DNA of 64,000 nt from Dermatobacter hominis. Lineage in GTDB: Bacteria > Actinomycetota > Acidimicrobiia > Acidimicrobiales > Microtrichaceae. The DNA lies in assembly GCF_020715685.1 (NCBI RefSeq), contig NZ_CP085840.1, positions 1,736,001 to 1,800,000 of the forward strand. Reading direction: 5' to 3'. This document shows positions 8,769-16,995 of this stretch, one piece after another (position 1 is the stretch's first letter; each line of letters opens with the position of its first letter). The translations under genes were made by a program, and so were the position numbers. The notes below the pieces were generated by a model. It was not told the origin of the DNA. It was given only the letters and a program-made list of their open reading frames with translations, and made no database searches.

Positions 8769-9301
8769 CGGAGCGGCTCGACCAGGTGGCGCACCGCGGC
8801 GCCGAGGTCGGACGCCACGAGGTCGGCGGCCGCCACCTCCACGCTGAGGGTCCGGGCGTTGGGCACGAGGATCCCGATCCCTCCTGCGGCCCGGGCCGCC
8901 TGGACGTCGGCGAGGATGTCGCCCACGACGGCCACGCGCCCGGGGAGGACCCCGACGTGGCGCGCCGCCGCCAGCACCATCCCGGGCGCGGGCTTCCGGC
9001 ACGAGCAGCCACCGGACCGGGCGTGCGGGCACCACCGCACGACGTCGAACGGCCCGAGCAGCTCCTCCACCCGGCGGTTGACCGCCCGGACCTGGGTGGC
9101 CGTCAGCCGGCCGTCGGCCACCCCGCTCTGGTTGCTGACGATCCCGACCTTGGCGTGGCGGCGCGCCAGGTCCACGGCCTCGGCGGCCCCGGGGACCGGC
9201 CGCACGAGCGCGGGATCGCCGTTGTAGGGGACGTCGTGGACGAGCGTGCCGTCGCGGTCGAACAGCACCAGGTCCACGAGCGGGCCCGGCGGGTCAGGCA
9301 C
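8762..9301 (-). CDS. gmhB: D-glycero-heptose 1,7-bisphosphate 7-phosphatase GmhB
   Basis: This 179-residue HAD-family enzyme removes the 7-phosphate of heptose bisphosphate in nucleotide-heptose synthesis. It has LVLFDRDGTL with the nucleophile Asp and acid Asp, VGIVSNQSGV (HAD motif II), the zinc-binding loop CPHARSGGCSCRKPAPGM characteristic of GmhB, and VGDILADVQAA (motif IV). The GTG at 9301 overlaps the end of the preceding GT9 gene by 8 bases and is preferred for coupling; a second GTG at 9277 also precedes the first motif. Together with hldE (11680) and gmhA (28574) it supplies a near-complete heptose pathway. Confidence 0.9.
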   Translation of the reverse strand: MPDPPGPLVDLVLFDRDGTLVHDVPYNGDPALVRPVPGAAEAVDLARRHAKVGIVSNQSGVADGRLTATQVRAVNRRVEELLGPFDVVRWCPHARSGGCSCRKPAPGMVLAAARHVGVLPGRVAVVGDILADVQAARAAGGIGILVPNARTLSVEVAAADLVASDLGAAVRHLVEPLRA

Positions 9302-10346
9302 CGACGCGGGCCTCGACGGTCCGAGCGACGAGGCGGTCGACCGCGTCGGCCACCGCGACGCCGTCCACCCCTGCCAGGCAGTGCTGCGTCGGCTCGGGGC
9401 ACGACCGGGCCCGGCAGCCGGCGCAGTCGACGTCCTGGTCGCCGAGCCGCTCCGTCGCCACGCCCCAGGGTCGCCACCGCTCCCACGGGACCGTCGGCGG
9501 GAAGGCCGAGACGACGGGCGTCCCCACCGCGGCCGCGAGGTGGGCCGGTCCGGTGTTGCCGACCACCACCGCCGCCGCCCGGCCGAGCGCGACGGCCAGG
9601 CCGGCCAGGTCGAGCTCCCCCGCCGACGCCACCGCGCCGGGGACGTCGGCGGCGACGGAGCGCACCAGGTCGGCCTCGGACGCGGCACCGGTGACCAGCA
9701 CCCGCCGGCCCCGACGGGTGAGCTCGCGCACCGCGTCGGCGAACACCTCGGGTCGGAGGGTGCGGGCGGGCACCGACGCGCCGGGGTGGACGACGACGTG
9801 ATCGGCCTCCCTGGGCGGGGCCGGCACCTCGACGCGCAGCCGACCGTCGTCGCCGGGCCCGAGGGCGTCGCCGCCGGCCGCGACGAGCGACAGGGCGCGG
9901 CGCACCTCGTGGAGGTCGTCGGGGACGCGGTGGCGCAGGTCCAGCAGCGAGCCCGGGTAGTCGTCGCTGATCGCCTCGATGCGAGCGACGCCGGCGAGCC
10001 GGAGCAGCAGCGCCGTGGGCAGTGCGCTCTGGTGGAACGACGTCAGCACGACCGCACGGTCGACACCCGCCGCCCGCACCTCGGCCACGAAGCGCTCGAT
10101 CGCCGCCTCGTCGACCGGCGGCGGCTGCGCCGCGATCCACGGGGCCTCGAACGCGATCGTCGACGTGACGCCCGGCAGGAGCCGGGCGGCCGGCAGACCG
10201 CGAGGCGACGCGGCGTAGACGACCTCGCTCCGCTCCGAGAGGGCGCGGACCGCCGGGCCGCTCAGCAGCACGTCGCCGGCGTTGTCCAGGCGGACGACCA
10301 GCACGCGAGGGCGCAGCAGACCGGATCGCCCCGGTTGAGGTGTCAC
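9294..10346 (-). CDS. GT9 heptosyltransferase (RfaF/WaaF family)
   Basis: This 350-residue GT-B enzyme of family GT9 is expected to transfer heptose from a nucleotide-heptose to a cell-surface glycan. Motifs include RVLVVRLDNAGDVLLSGPAVRAL at the N terminus, VVHPGASVPARTL in the middle, and VVGNTGPAHLAAAVGTPVVSAF near residue 270, the typical donor-binding segment. The tail CAGCRARSCPEPTQHC resembles the Cys-rich end of many GT9 proteins. The GTG start follows GGGGAG by 4 bases. It is transcribed away from the GT4 gene at 10434 and overlaps gmhB, which supports a heptose donor. Confidence 0.88.
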   Translation of the reverse strand: MTPQPGRSGLLRPRVLVVRLDNAGDVLLSGPAVRALSERSEVVYAASPRGLPAARLLPGVTSTIAFEAPWIAAQPPPVDEAAIERFVAEVRAAGVDRAVVLTSFHQSALPTALLLRLAGVARIEAISDDYPGSLLDLRHRVPDDLHEVRRALSLVAAGGDALGPGDDGRLRVEVPAPPREADHVVVHPGASVPARTLRPEVFADAVRELTRRGRRVLVTGAASEADLVRSVAADVPGAVASAGELDLAGLAVALGRAAAVVVGNTGPAHLAAAVGTPVVSAFPPTVPWERWRPWGVATERLGDQDVDCAGCRARSCPEPTQHCLAGVDGVAVADAVDRLVARTVEARVGA

Positions 10347-10375
10347 GGGACTCCCCTTCCCCGGTCGTCGGCGAA

Positions 10376-10422
10376 GAGAAGCGGTTCTCCCGTGCGCTGG
10401 TCTACTGCCCGGAGAAGCGGTT
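10376..10422. repeat. Palindrome and direct repeat in a divergent intergenic region
   Basis: GAGAAGCGGTTCTC (10376-10389) is a perfect inverted repeat with a 4-base centre. Its left 11 bases, GAGAAGCGGTT, recur at 10412-10422, 36 bases on. The two copies lie between the divergent glycan genes at 10346 and 10434, an operator-like arrangement. No cognate regulator can be named. Confidence 0.4.
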
Positions 10423-10424
10423 AG
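10399..10424 (+). promoter_or_regulatory. Possible SigB/F-type promoter, variant box GGTTAG
   Basis: GGTCT, 15 bases, then GGTTAG, with the GTG start 9 bases further on. The box differs from GGGTAG at one position. Spacing to the start codon fits the near-leaderless class. Confidence 0.35.
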
Positions 10425-10433
10425 GGCCGCGAC

Positions 10434-11678
10434 GTGACCGACGATCCCAGCCCTCTCGGCCCACGCGTCCGGCGTGTGGCCATGGTCTCCGAGCACGCCA
10501 GCCCCCTGGCGGTCCTGGGCGGCGTCGACGCGGGCGGGCAGAACGTGCACGTCGGCGAGCTGGCGCGCCACCTCGCCCAGATGGGCGTGGACGTGGACGT
10601 CTACACGCGTCGCGACGATCCCGACCTCCCGAGGGTCGCGGCGTTCGCACCGGGCGTGCTCGTGCACCACCTGGACGCCGGGCCGGCGGAGGCGGTGCCG
10701 AAGGACCGACTGCTCCCGCACATGCCGGCGATGGCGCGCGAGCTGCAGGTGCGGCTGGACGCCCGGCCGGTCGAGCTCGTCCACAGCCACTTCTGGATGA
10801 GCGGGCTCGCCGCCGTCACCGCGGCGTCGGCGAGCCACACCCCGGTGGTCCACACGTTCCACGCCCTCGGGGTGGTGAAGCGGCGCCACCAGGGCGCCGA
10901 CGACACGAGCCCACCCGAGCGCATCGGCATCGAGCGGTCGCTGCTCCGGGAGTGCGACGCGATCATCGCGACGTGCAGCGACGAGCGGCGGGAGCTGCTC
11001 GACCTCGGCGCCCGGCCCGAGGCCGTCCACGTCGTCCCGTGCGGAGTGGACGCGTCGACCTTCCGGCCCAACGGGCCCAGCTTCGAGTGGCGGACCCGCC
11101 ACCTCCGGGTCCTCGCGGCCGGCCGCCCGGTCCCCCGCAAGGGGGTGGCGGAGCTGATCGCCGCCGTGGCGCGGGTGCCCGACGTCGAGCTCGTCGTCGC
11201 CGGCGGGCCGCCCCTCGACCGGTTGGGGTCCGACCCGGAGCTCGTGCACCTGCACGGGCTGGCCCGCTCGCTCGGCTGCAGCGGGCGCGTCCGCTTCGTC
11301 GGCGCCGTGGGCCGGCGCGCGATGGCCGACCTGGCCCGCTCCGCCGACGTCGTCGCCTGCACCCCGTGGTACGAGCCGTTCGGGATCGTGCCGCTCGAGG
11401 CGATGGCGTCCGGGGTGCCGGTCCTGGTCAGCGGCGTGGGCGGCATGCTCGACACCGTCGTCCACGACGTCACCGGGCTCCACGTCCGACCCAGGGACGT
11501 CAACGGCATCGCCGCCGCGCTGGAGCGGCTCCAGGACCCGGAGCTCCGTCGGCGCCTCGGGCGGGCAGGGCGGAAGCGGGTCACCGAGCACTTCACCTGG
11601 GACCGCGTGGCGCGCGCCACCCTCGACGCCTACCAGCGGACGGTCTCGGCGTCCCGGGTGCTCGGCGGGGTGGCCTGA
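10434..11678 (+). CDS. GT4-family glycosyltransferase (GT-B fold)
   Basis: This 414-residue retaining glycosyltransferase has the N-terminal Rossmann segment HASPLAVLGGVDAGGQNVHVGELARHL, much like sucrose-synthase and MshA-type GT4 enzymes. It also has HSHFWMSGLAA, FHALGVVKRRH, VVPCGVDASTFRP, and the donor-binding EPFGIVPLEAMASGVPVLVSGVGG with the E-x7-E pair. The sugar donor and acceptor cannot be read from the sequence. The GTG start lies 9 bases after a GGTTAG box. One base separates it from hldE, so the two are probably one operon producing a heptose-containing glycan. Confidence 0.85.
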   Translation: MTDDPSPLGPRVRRVAMVSEHASPLAVLGGVDAGGQNVHVGELARHLAQMGVDVDVYTRRDDPDLPRVAAFAPGVLVHHLDAGPAEAVPKDRLLPHMPAMARELQVRLDARPVELVHSHFWMSGLAAVTAASASHTPVVHTFHALGVVKRRHQGADDTSPPERIGIERSLLRECDAIIATCSDERRELLDLGARPEAVHVVPCGVDASTFRPNGPSFEWRTRHLRVLAAGRPVPRKGVAELIAAVARVPDVELVVAGGPPLDRLGSDPELVHLHGLARSLGCSGRVRFVGAVGRRAMADLARSADVVACTPWYEPFGIVPLEAMASGVPVLVSGVGGMLDTVVHDVTGLHVRPRDVNGIAAALERLQDPELRRRLGRAGRKRVTEHFTWDRVARATLDAYQRTVSASRVLGGVA

Positions 11679-11679
11679 C

Positions 11680-13035
11680 GTGGCCCGTCTGGTGGTCGTG
11701 GGCGATGCCCTGCTCGACGTCGACGTCGTGGGCACCGCCGAGCGGCTCGCGCCGGACGGGGTCGCGCCCGTGGTCGACGAGGGGGCGAGGACGCTCCGGC
11801 CGGGTGGTGCCGGGCTCGCCGCCGTGCTCGCCGCCAGCGCCGGGGACCAGGTGACGCTCGTCGCCCCGATCGGCGACGACGAGGCCGGGCGCGCCCTCGG
11901 CCGTGCGCTCCGGTCCCACGGCGTGGACGTCGTGGCCGTCCCGGTCGCCCGGACGACCACGAAGACGCGGATCCGGGTCGGCACGACCACGGTGGCTCGG
12001 CTCGACCGGACCGGCGAGCCGCTCGACGAGGACGTCGCGGTGCCCGAGCTGTCCCATCTGGCGCGTCACGCCGATGCCCTCGTGGTGTCGGACTACGGGC
12101 TCGGCACCGCCGGGCTCGGGGCGGTGCGACGGACGATCCGGCGCAGCGCGGTCGACCTGCCGGTGGTGTGGGACCCCCACCCGCGAGGACCCGCGCCGGT
12201 CGCCGGGACGATCGCCACGCCCAACGAGGCCGAGGCGGGGCTCCCCGTCCGGGACCGCGGCGTCGCCTCGGCGTGCGAGGCCGCCGCGCGCCTGCGCCGC
12301 GAGTGGCGGTGCCGGGCCGTGGTGCTGACCCGGGCGGAGCTCGGCGTGGTCGTCGACGCGGTCGGCGAACCGCCGCGCGCCATCCCCGCACCGGCCGTCG
12401 AGGCCGTGGACAGCTGCGGCGCCGGCGATCGGCTCGCGACGGCGATGGCCAGCTCGCTGTCGGCGGGACGGGCGCTCGACGACGCCGTGCGTGAGGCGAT
12501 GGGCCACGCGTCCGCGCTGGTCCGGCGCGGGGTGGAGGCGCACCTTGCTGCGCCCGCTCCGCCCGGGCAGCTGGACGCGATCGGGGTGGCCGAGCAGACG
12601 CGTCGCAGCGGCGGCGTGCTCGTCGCGGCCGGCGGCTGCTTCGACCTCCTCCACGCCGGGCACGTCGCGCTGCTGGAGCGGGCGAGGTCGATGGGCGACG
12701 CGCTGGTCGTGTGCCTCAACTCCGACCGGTCGGTGAGGGCGCTCAAGGGACACGACCGGCCCGTCGTCGGCGAGCACGACCGGGCGGCCGTGCTGCGCGC
12801 GCTCCGCTGCGTCGACGCCGTCGCCACCTTTGAGGGTCCGGACCCGGTCGAGCTGCTCCGCCTGATCCGGCCCGACGTGTTCGTCAAGGGCTCGGACTAC
12901 GCCGGCGCGCACATCCCCGAGGCCGGCGCGATGGCGGAGTGGGGCGGGCGCATCGCGACCGTCCCGCTCGTCCCCGGGCGATCGACCACACGACTCCTGC
13001 AGGAGGTCCGACTTGACCAGCGAACGACAGCCTGA
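11680..13035 (+). CDS. hldE: Bifunctional heptose-7-phosphate kinase / heptose-1-phosphate nucleotidyltransferase HldE
   Basis: This 451-residue fusion has an N-terminal PfkB/ribokinase-type kinase domain (VVVGDALLDVDVVGTAERLAP, LRPGGAGLAAVLAA, and the catalytic CGAGDRLATAMASSL near residue 248) and a C-terminal nucleotidyltransferase domain. The latter has AAGGCFDLLHAGHVALLERAR, carrying the HxGH motif, and FVKGSDYAGAHIPEA. It phosphorylates heptose-7-phosphate at C1 after the kinase step and adenylylates it to ADP-heptose. The layout and length match E. coli HldE. The GTG start is 1 base after the GT4 stop; the 3' end overlaps the SDR gene by 23 bases. Confidence 0.92.
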   Translation: MARLVVVGDALLDVDVVGTAERLAPDGVAPVVDEGARTLRPGGAGLAAVLAASAGDQVTLVAPIGDDEAGRALGRALRSHGVDVVAVPVARTTTKTRIRVGTTTVARLDRTGEPLDEDVAVPELSHLARHADALVVSDYGLGTAGLGAVRRTIRRSAVDLPVVWDPHPRGPAPVAGTIATPNEAEAGLPVRDRGVASACEAAARLRREWRCRAVVLTRAELGVVVDAVGEPPRAIPAPAVEAVDSCGAGDRLATAMASSLSAGRALDDAVREAMGHASALVRRGVEAHLAAPAPPGQLDAIGVAEQTRRSGGVLVAAGGCFDLLHAGHVALLERARSMGDALVVCLNSDRSVRALKGHDRPVVGEHDRAAVLRALRCVDAVATFEGPDPVELLRLIRPDVFVKGSDYAGAHIPEAGAMAEWGGRIATVPLVPGRSTTRLLQEVRLDQRTTA

Positions 13036-13708
13036 GCTCCACCTGGTGACCGGCGGCTCGAGCGGCCTCGGCGCCGCCGTCGCCCAGCGACTCGACGACC
13101 GGGGCGACCGCGTCCTGGTGCTCGACCGCAAGCCGCCCGAGACCGACCTGCCGTGGATCGAGGTCGACCTGGCGGACCCGGCGTCGGTCGACGCCGCCAT
13201 GCTCGACGTGCTCGACCGCACCGAGCACCTCGACGGCGTCGTGTACGCCGCCGGCGTGGACGCCTGCGGCGAGCTGGAGGACGTCGACGGCACGTCCTGG
13301 GACCGCGTCGTCGGCGTGAACCTCCTGGGCGCGGCGCGCGTGGTCCGCCACGCGCTCCCCGCGCTCCGCGAGCGGAACGGCATCGTCGTCACGGTGGCGT
13401 CGACGCTGGCGCTCAAGTCGCTCCCGGCCGCGACCGCCTACTGCGCGTCCAAGGCGGGCGTCCTCGCGTTCACGCGGGCGCTGGCCGCCGAGGAGCAGGG
13501 CCGCACGCGCGTGACCTGCATCATCCCCGGCGGGATGGCGACCTCGTTCTTCGACGGCCGCCCGGAGCGGTTCGCGCCCGGCCCGGACGCGGTGCTGAAC
13601 GACCCGTCGGACGTCGCCGCCGCGATCGTCTTCGCCATGGACCAGCCGCCGGGGTGCGAGGTCCGGGAGCTGGTGATCTGCCCGTCGGTCGAGCCGTCCT
13701 GGCCCTGA
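13013..13708 (+). CDS. Short-chain dehydrogenase/reductase
   Basis: This 231-residue classical SDR has the cofactor motif TGGSSGLG (about residues 13-20), VVYAAGVD in place of NNAG, GVNLLGAARVV, the Ser of VASTLALKS, and YCASKAGVL with the catalytic Tyr and Lys (about residues 143-147). The start is read as TTG at 13013 because AGGAGGT lies 6 bases upstream; it overlaps hldE by 23 bases. It probably acts on a sugar or polyol in the same operon. It is a classical, not an extended, SDR, so it is unlikely to be the HldD epimerase. Confidence 0.82.
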   Translation: MTSERQPELHLVTGGSSGLGAAVAQRLDDRGDRVLVLDRKPPETDLPWIEVDLADPASVDAAMLDVLDRTEHLDGVVYAAGVDACGELEDVDGTSWDRVVGVNLLGAARVVRHALPALRERNGIVVTVASTLALKSLPAATAYCASKAGVLAFTRALAAEEQGRTRVTCIIPGGMATSFFDGRPERFAPGPDAVLNDPSDVAAAIVFAMDQPPGCEVRELVICPSVEPSWP

Positions 13709-13746
13709 CCGCTCCCCTGGCCTGACAGGACGGAGGCCGCAGCGGC

Positions 13747-14721
13747 TCAGCCCGCGGCGACCGCCTCCTGCAGCACCCGGTCCCAGTCGCGCACGAACCG
13801 GTCGATGTCGAAGCGCGGCAGCGCGGCGCGGCGGGCGCCGTCGCCCCAGCGTCGGGCCAGGGCGTCGTCGTCCAGGACGCGTCGCAGCGCCCGCTCGACC
13901 TCGCACGGATCGTTGGAGAGGAAGCCCGAGACGCCGTTCTCGACAACAGACGGCAGCTCCGTCGTGGCGAAGCCCACGACCGGCAGGCCGATCATCATCG
14001 CCTCGCAGATCGACATGTTGAGGCTCGTCCACCGGATCGGCGACAGCAGGACGCGGTAGCGGGCGGCGAACGCCGCGACCTCGAGCGGCGGCACCTCGCC
14101 GAGGCCCCCCAGCCGTTCGCTGTCCATCCCGATGAGGTCGACCGGCAGCCGGGCCGCGAGGTGCTCGTAGAGGTCGCGGCCGACGCGCCGCCCCCGGGTC
14201 GGCATGTCGTTCACGATGACCAGGGCCCGCGCCAGTTCGCCGGTGGCGACCACCCCCGATGGCACGGGCAGGCCGTGCTCGACGACCGTGGTGGGCACGT
14301 CGCCGCAGTCCCACATCAGCTGGTTGAACCGGGTGACGTGGACGATCCGGGCCCGCCGGTCGTCGACCGGGTGGCGCTGGTCGACCGGTGACGCCCGGGG
14401 CGGGTCGTGCTCGACCACGACCTGCGGCAGCCGCCGCTGTCGGTCCGACAGCAGCTCGAGCCGGTCGACGTCCCAGTTGCGGTGCGTCTGGTGGAGGACC
14501 ACGTCGATCTCGCTCGACGCCACGTCCTCCGCCGGGACCTCGACCACGTTCCCCGGCCAGTCGAAGTCACCGGCTCGGCCCCCGTAGCCGGGGGCGCCGT
14601 CGTCGCGCACGGGCAGCACGATCTCGTGCGGCAGCTGCGACAGCGAGCGCAGGTAGGTCCCGTGCACGTGCCAGGTCAGGACCCGCAGCCGGCGCCCGCC
14701 GCGGGCGCGGGGAACGCTCAC
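13747..14721 (-). CDS. GT4-like glycosyltransferase
   Basis: This 324-residue protein begins VSVPRARGGRRLRVLTWHVHGTYLRSLSQL, a WHVHG-type start seen in some actinobacterial GT4 enzymes. It continues through VVLHQTHRNWDVDRLELL, RIVHVTRFNQLMW and the donor-binding RYRVLLSPIRWTSLN followed by MSICEAMMIGLPVVGFATTELP, where Glu of ICEAM corresponds to the second Glu of the family. The GTG start overlaps the stop of the upstream GT9 gene (GTGA), so both belong to one transcript. The acceptor is unknown; a surface glycan is inferred from neighbours. Confidence 0.8.
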   Translation of the reverse strand: MSVPRARGGRRLRVLTWHVHGTYLRSLSQLPHEIVLPVRDDGAPGYGGRAGDFDWPGNVVEVPAEDVASSEIDVVLHQTHRNWDVDRLELLSDRQRRLPQVVVEHDPPRASPVDQRHPVDDRRARIVHVTRFNQLMWDCGDVPTTVVEHGLPVPSGVVATGELARALVIVNDMPTRGRRVGRDLYEHLAARLPVDLIGMDSERLGGLGEVPPLEVAAFAARYRVLLSPIRWTSLNMSICEAMMIGLPVVGFATTELPSVVENGVSGFLSNDPCEVERALRRVLDDDALARRWGDGARRAALPRFDIDRFVRDWDRVLQEAVAAG

Positions 14722-15746
14722 GTCCGCCTGCCGGCGGTCGGGACCAGTCGGTCGATCTGCTCGACCACGCGGGCCACGACGTCCTCGGGCGTCGCCGGTC
14801 CGCCCTCCTCCCCCACGACCACGTGGCGCCGCCGGTCCGTCGGCGCCCACCGCCGGAGGTCGCTCCCGCTCCACACGACCACGCTGGGGGTCGCCACCGC
14901 GATCGAGAGGTGGGAGGGCCCCGAGTCGTTGCAGACGCACAGCGACGCCTCGTCGATCACGGCCGCGAGGACCCCCACGTCGGTCCGCCCGGACAGGTCG
15001 AGGGGTGAGGTCGCGCACCGGCCGGCCAGGACCGAGCACGTGGCGCGATCGGCGTCGGTCCCGACCAGCACCACCGGGACCCCGTGGCACGCGATCTCGT
15101 CGACCACCCGGGCGAACCCGTCGACCGACCACCGCCGGTCGTCCTGGGACGCCCCGGGCGCCACGACCACGTAGGGCCGGGGTCCGAGGCCGACCAGCGA
15201 CCGCGCCACCTCCCGGTCGGCGTCCGCGACCGGGAGTCGTGGTGCGGGCGCGACCGGTGCGGCGCCGACCGCACCGACGACGTCGAGGCACCGGCCCACC
15301 TCGTGCGGCGATCGGAGCCGGGCCTCGATGTCCGGTTCGACAGCGCCCGGGGCGCGCGGCGCCACGAGGCGCCCGTCGCCCATCAGCCGTGCGTAGGCGT
15401 TGGACCGCGAGCCGTCGCCGTGCATCTGCAGCAGGAGGTCAGGATCGCCTTCCGCCACCTCGCTGAGCGCGCTCAGGACGTCGAGCGCCGGTCCCGGGTC
15501 GGGGTGGAGGCCCGCCATCGGGGGGACGCCGACGTAGTCGTCGACGAGGCCCGGAAGGTGCGCCCGGACCCAGTCGTGGCGCGCCATGCCCACGAGCGTC
15601 ACGCGGGCGTCGGGGAACCGCGCCCGGAGCGACTCGAGGGCGGGGATGGCGCACAGCATGTCGCCGAGGCCCGGCAGCGCGCGGAACACCGCGATCCGCT
15701 CGGCCCCGTCGACGCGGTCGACGGAGCGGGTCGTGGAGCCGGGCAC
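14718..15746 (-). CDS. GT9 heptosyltransferase, second copy
   Basis: This 342-residue GT9-family protein has IAVFRALPGLGDMLCAIPAL at the N terminus, VVVAPGASQDDRRWSVDGFARVV in the centre and LCVCNDSGPSHLSIAVATPSVVVWSG near residue 270, the nucleotide-heptose binding segment. It shares the fold but little sequence with the GT9 gene at 9294, so the two probably add different residues. The GTG start lies 9 bases after a minus-strand GGGTAG. It is the first gene of a two-gene operon with the GT4 gene downstream. Confidence 0.85.
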   Translation of the reverse strand: MPGSTTRSVDRVDGAERIAVFRALPGLGDMLCAIPALESLRARFPDARVTLVGMARHDWVRAHLPGLVDDYVGVPPMAGLHPDPGPALDVLSALSEVAEGDPDLLLQMHGDGSRSNAYARLMGDGRLVAPRAPGAVEPDIEARLRSPHEVGRCLDVVGAVGAAPVAPAPRLPVADADREVARSLVGLGPRPYVVVAPGASQDDRRWSVDGFARVVDEIACHGVPVVLVGTDADRATCSVLAGRCATSPLDLSGRTDVGVLAAVIDEASLCVCNDSGPSHLSIAVATPSVVVWSGSDLRRWAPTDRRRHVVVGEEGGPATPEDVVARVVEQIDRLVPTAGRRT

Positions 15747-15755
15747 GACTCCCGC

Positions 15756-15782
15756 CTACCCGACCCGGGCGCGCACATGACC
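15756..15782 (-). promoter_or_regulatory. SigB/F-type promoter of the GT9-GT4 operon
   Basis: On the minus strand GGTCATG, 14 bases, GGGTAG; the GTG start follows after 9 bases. The identical GGTCATG with 14-base spacing is found before the acidic-protein gene at 25056. The region is divergent from the promoter at 15792-15818. Confidence 0.5.
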
Positions 15783-15791
15783 CGTTCGGGT

Positions 15792-15818
15792 GGTTCTGCG
15801 CGGTCGGGCCCCGGGTAG
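15792..15818 (+). promoter_or_regulatory. SigB/F-type promoter of the YqjD/E-like operon
   Basis: GGTTCTG, 14 bases, GGGTAG: one of the best matches to the SigB/SigF consensus (GTTT, 14-17, GGGTAT/C) in the window. The ATG at 15857 follows 38 bases downstream behind GGAGGAGG. Confidence 0.7.
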
Positions 15819-15856
15819 GCCCGGCCACCGACCGACGATGAACGGAGGAGGTCGAG

Positions 15857-16573
15857 ATGACGGATCTCACGACGTCAGGACAGAACGGCGGCGGGAGCGG
15901 GAGCACGACCGCGACGCTGCAGGAGCACGCGACCGACGTCGTCGGCTCGGTGCGCGAACAAGGCACCGAGGTGGCGCGATCCGCGATGGAGCACGCCCGC
16001 TCCGTGGTGGACGCCGCCGGCGAGCAGATGCAGCGCCAGGGCGGCGAGCAGGCGACCCGCCTGGCCGACTCGTTGTCCAGCGTGTCGTCGGAGCTCCGGT
16101 CGATGGCCGACTCGGCGAGCGACGGCGCTCTTGTCGGCGACATCACCCGATCCCTGGCCGAGACGGCCGACCGGACGGCGACGCTGCTGCGCGACGAGGG
16201 CCCGAGCGGGGTCGTCCGCCGGGCGTCGGAGTTCGGCCGCGAGCACCCGGTGCAGTTCCTGGCGCTCGCCGCCGGCGCCGGCTTCGCCGTCGCCCGCATC
16301 GTCCGCAACAGCGATGCCCAGCGCCTCCAGGAGGTGGCCCGCGACGCCGTGAGCGGCGACGACGGGTCGAACGGCGACCTCGGCGCCATGGGGTCATCGA
16401 CCGGAGCCGGACTCGGCGCCGGCTCGAGCGGCTCGAGCCCGAGACCCGCAGAGGCTGCGCCCCTGTCGGGCACCGGGACGCCGGCGGTGCCCCCCGGCGG
16501 TGACGTCATGGACCCGGGCGGCGTGCCCAGCACGCCCGGCGGCGGCGTCTCGACCGGCAGGGTCGGCCCATGA
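15857..16573 (+). CDS. Helical stress-type protein with a single hydrophobic segment
   Basis: This 238-residue protein has a long amphipathic helical region (about residues 20-125, many Ala, Glu, Gln, Arg, apolipoprotein-like), then REHPVQFLALAAGAGFAVARIV, a hydrophobic segment of the type that ends YqjD/ElaB membrane-anchored proteins. The C-terminal 90 residues are a disordered Gly/Ser/Pro tail. It is the first gene of a three-gene operon with overlapping starts (ATGA with the next gene). A strong SigB/F-type promoter precedes it. In E. coli the yqjD-yqjE genes are RpoS-dependent, a useful parallel but not proof of function. Confidence 0.78.
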   Translation: MTDLTTSGQNGGGSGSTTATLQEHATDVVGSVREQGTEVARSAMEHARSVVDAAGEQMQRQGGEQATRLADSLSSVSSELRSMADSASDGALVGDITRSLAETADRTATLLRDEGPSGVVRRASEFGREHPVQFLALAAGAGFAVARIVRNSDAQRLQEVARDAVSGDDGSNGDLGAMGSSTGAGLGAGSSGSSPRPAEAAPLSGTGTPAVPPGGDVMDPGGVPSTPGGGVSTGRVGP

Positions 16574-16995
16574 GCACCGATCGCGAGGTGCGGACCCAGC
16601 CGGACCAGCCCATCGACCCCGACCTCTCGCTCGGCGAGCTGTTCGGGCGCCTCGGCAACGACCTGGGCGAGCTGCTCTCGAGCCAGGTGGACCTGGCCCG
16701 GACCGAGCTCAAGGCCGAGGCCCGCGAGGTCGGCCAGACCGCCGGTGCGTTCGGCGCTGCGGCGCTGCTCGGCTACCTGGCGCTCACGCTCGCCTGCTTC
16801 GCAGCGGCGTGGGGCCTCGCGGAGCTGATGCCGGAGGGCCTGGCCTTCCTCATCGTCGCCGTCGTGGTCGGCATCGTGGCCGGGGTCCTCGCCATGCGAG
16901 GCCGGGCCCAGCTGGAGGAAGCGCGCAAGGTGGCGCCCAAGACCGTCGGAACGATCAAGGAGGACGTGGAATGGACACGGGAACAGGTGAGCTGA
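16570..16995 (+). CDS. Membrane protein of the YqjE / DUF1469 holin-like superfamily
   Basis: This 141-residue protein has an N-terminal helix (LSLGELFGRLGNDLGELLSSQVDLARTELKAEA), two transmembrane helices (about residues 60-82 and 88-110, AALLGYLALTLACFAAAW and LAFLIVAVVVGIVAGVLA), and a charged C-terminal helix. This is the layout of the YqjE and actinobacterial Holin-X proteins. The holin name reflects fold similarity only; no phage gene is near. The start overlaps the preceding stop (ATGA) and the end overlaps the next gene by 25 bases, so the three products are made together. Confidence 0.82.
   Translation: MSTDREVRTQPDQPIDPDLSLGELFGRLGNDLGELLSSQVDLARTELKAEAREVGQTAGAFGAAALLGYLALTLACFAAAWGLAELMPEGLAFLIVAVVVGIVAGVLAMRGRAQLEEARKVAPKTVGTIKEDVEWTREQVS

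Noticed and set aside
13013-13708. HldD-type ADP-heptose epimerase
   Set aside because: It is a classical 231-residue SDR with YCASK, not the extended SDR of HldD.
16570-16995. Holin from a prophage
   Set aside because: The superfamily name suggests a phage, but no phage gene is nearby and the operon matches YqjD/YqjE-type membrane proteins.
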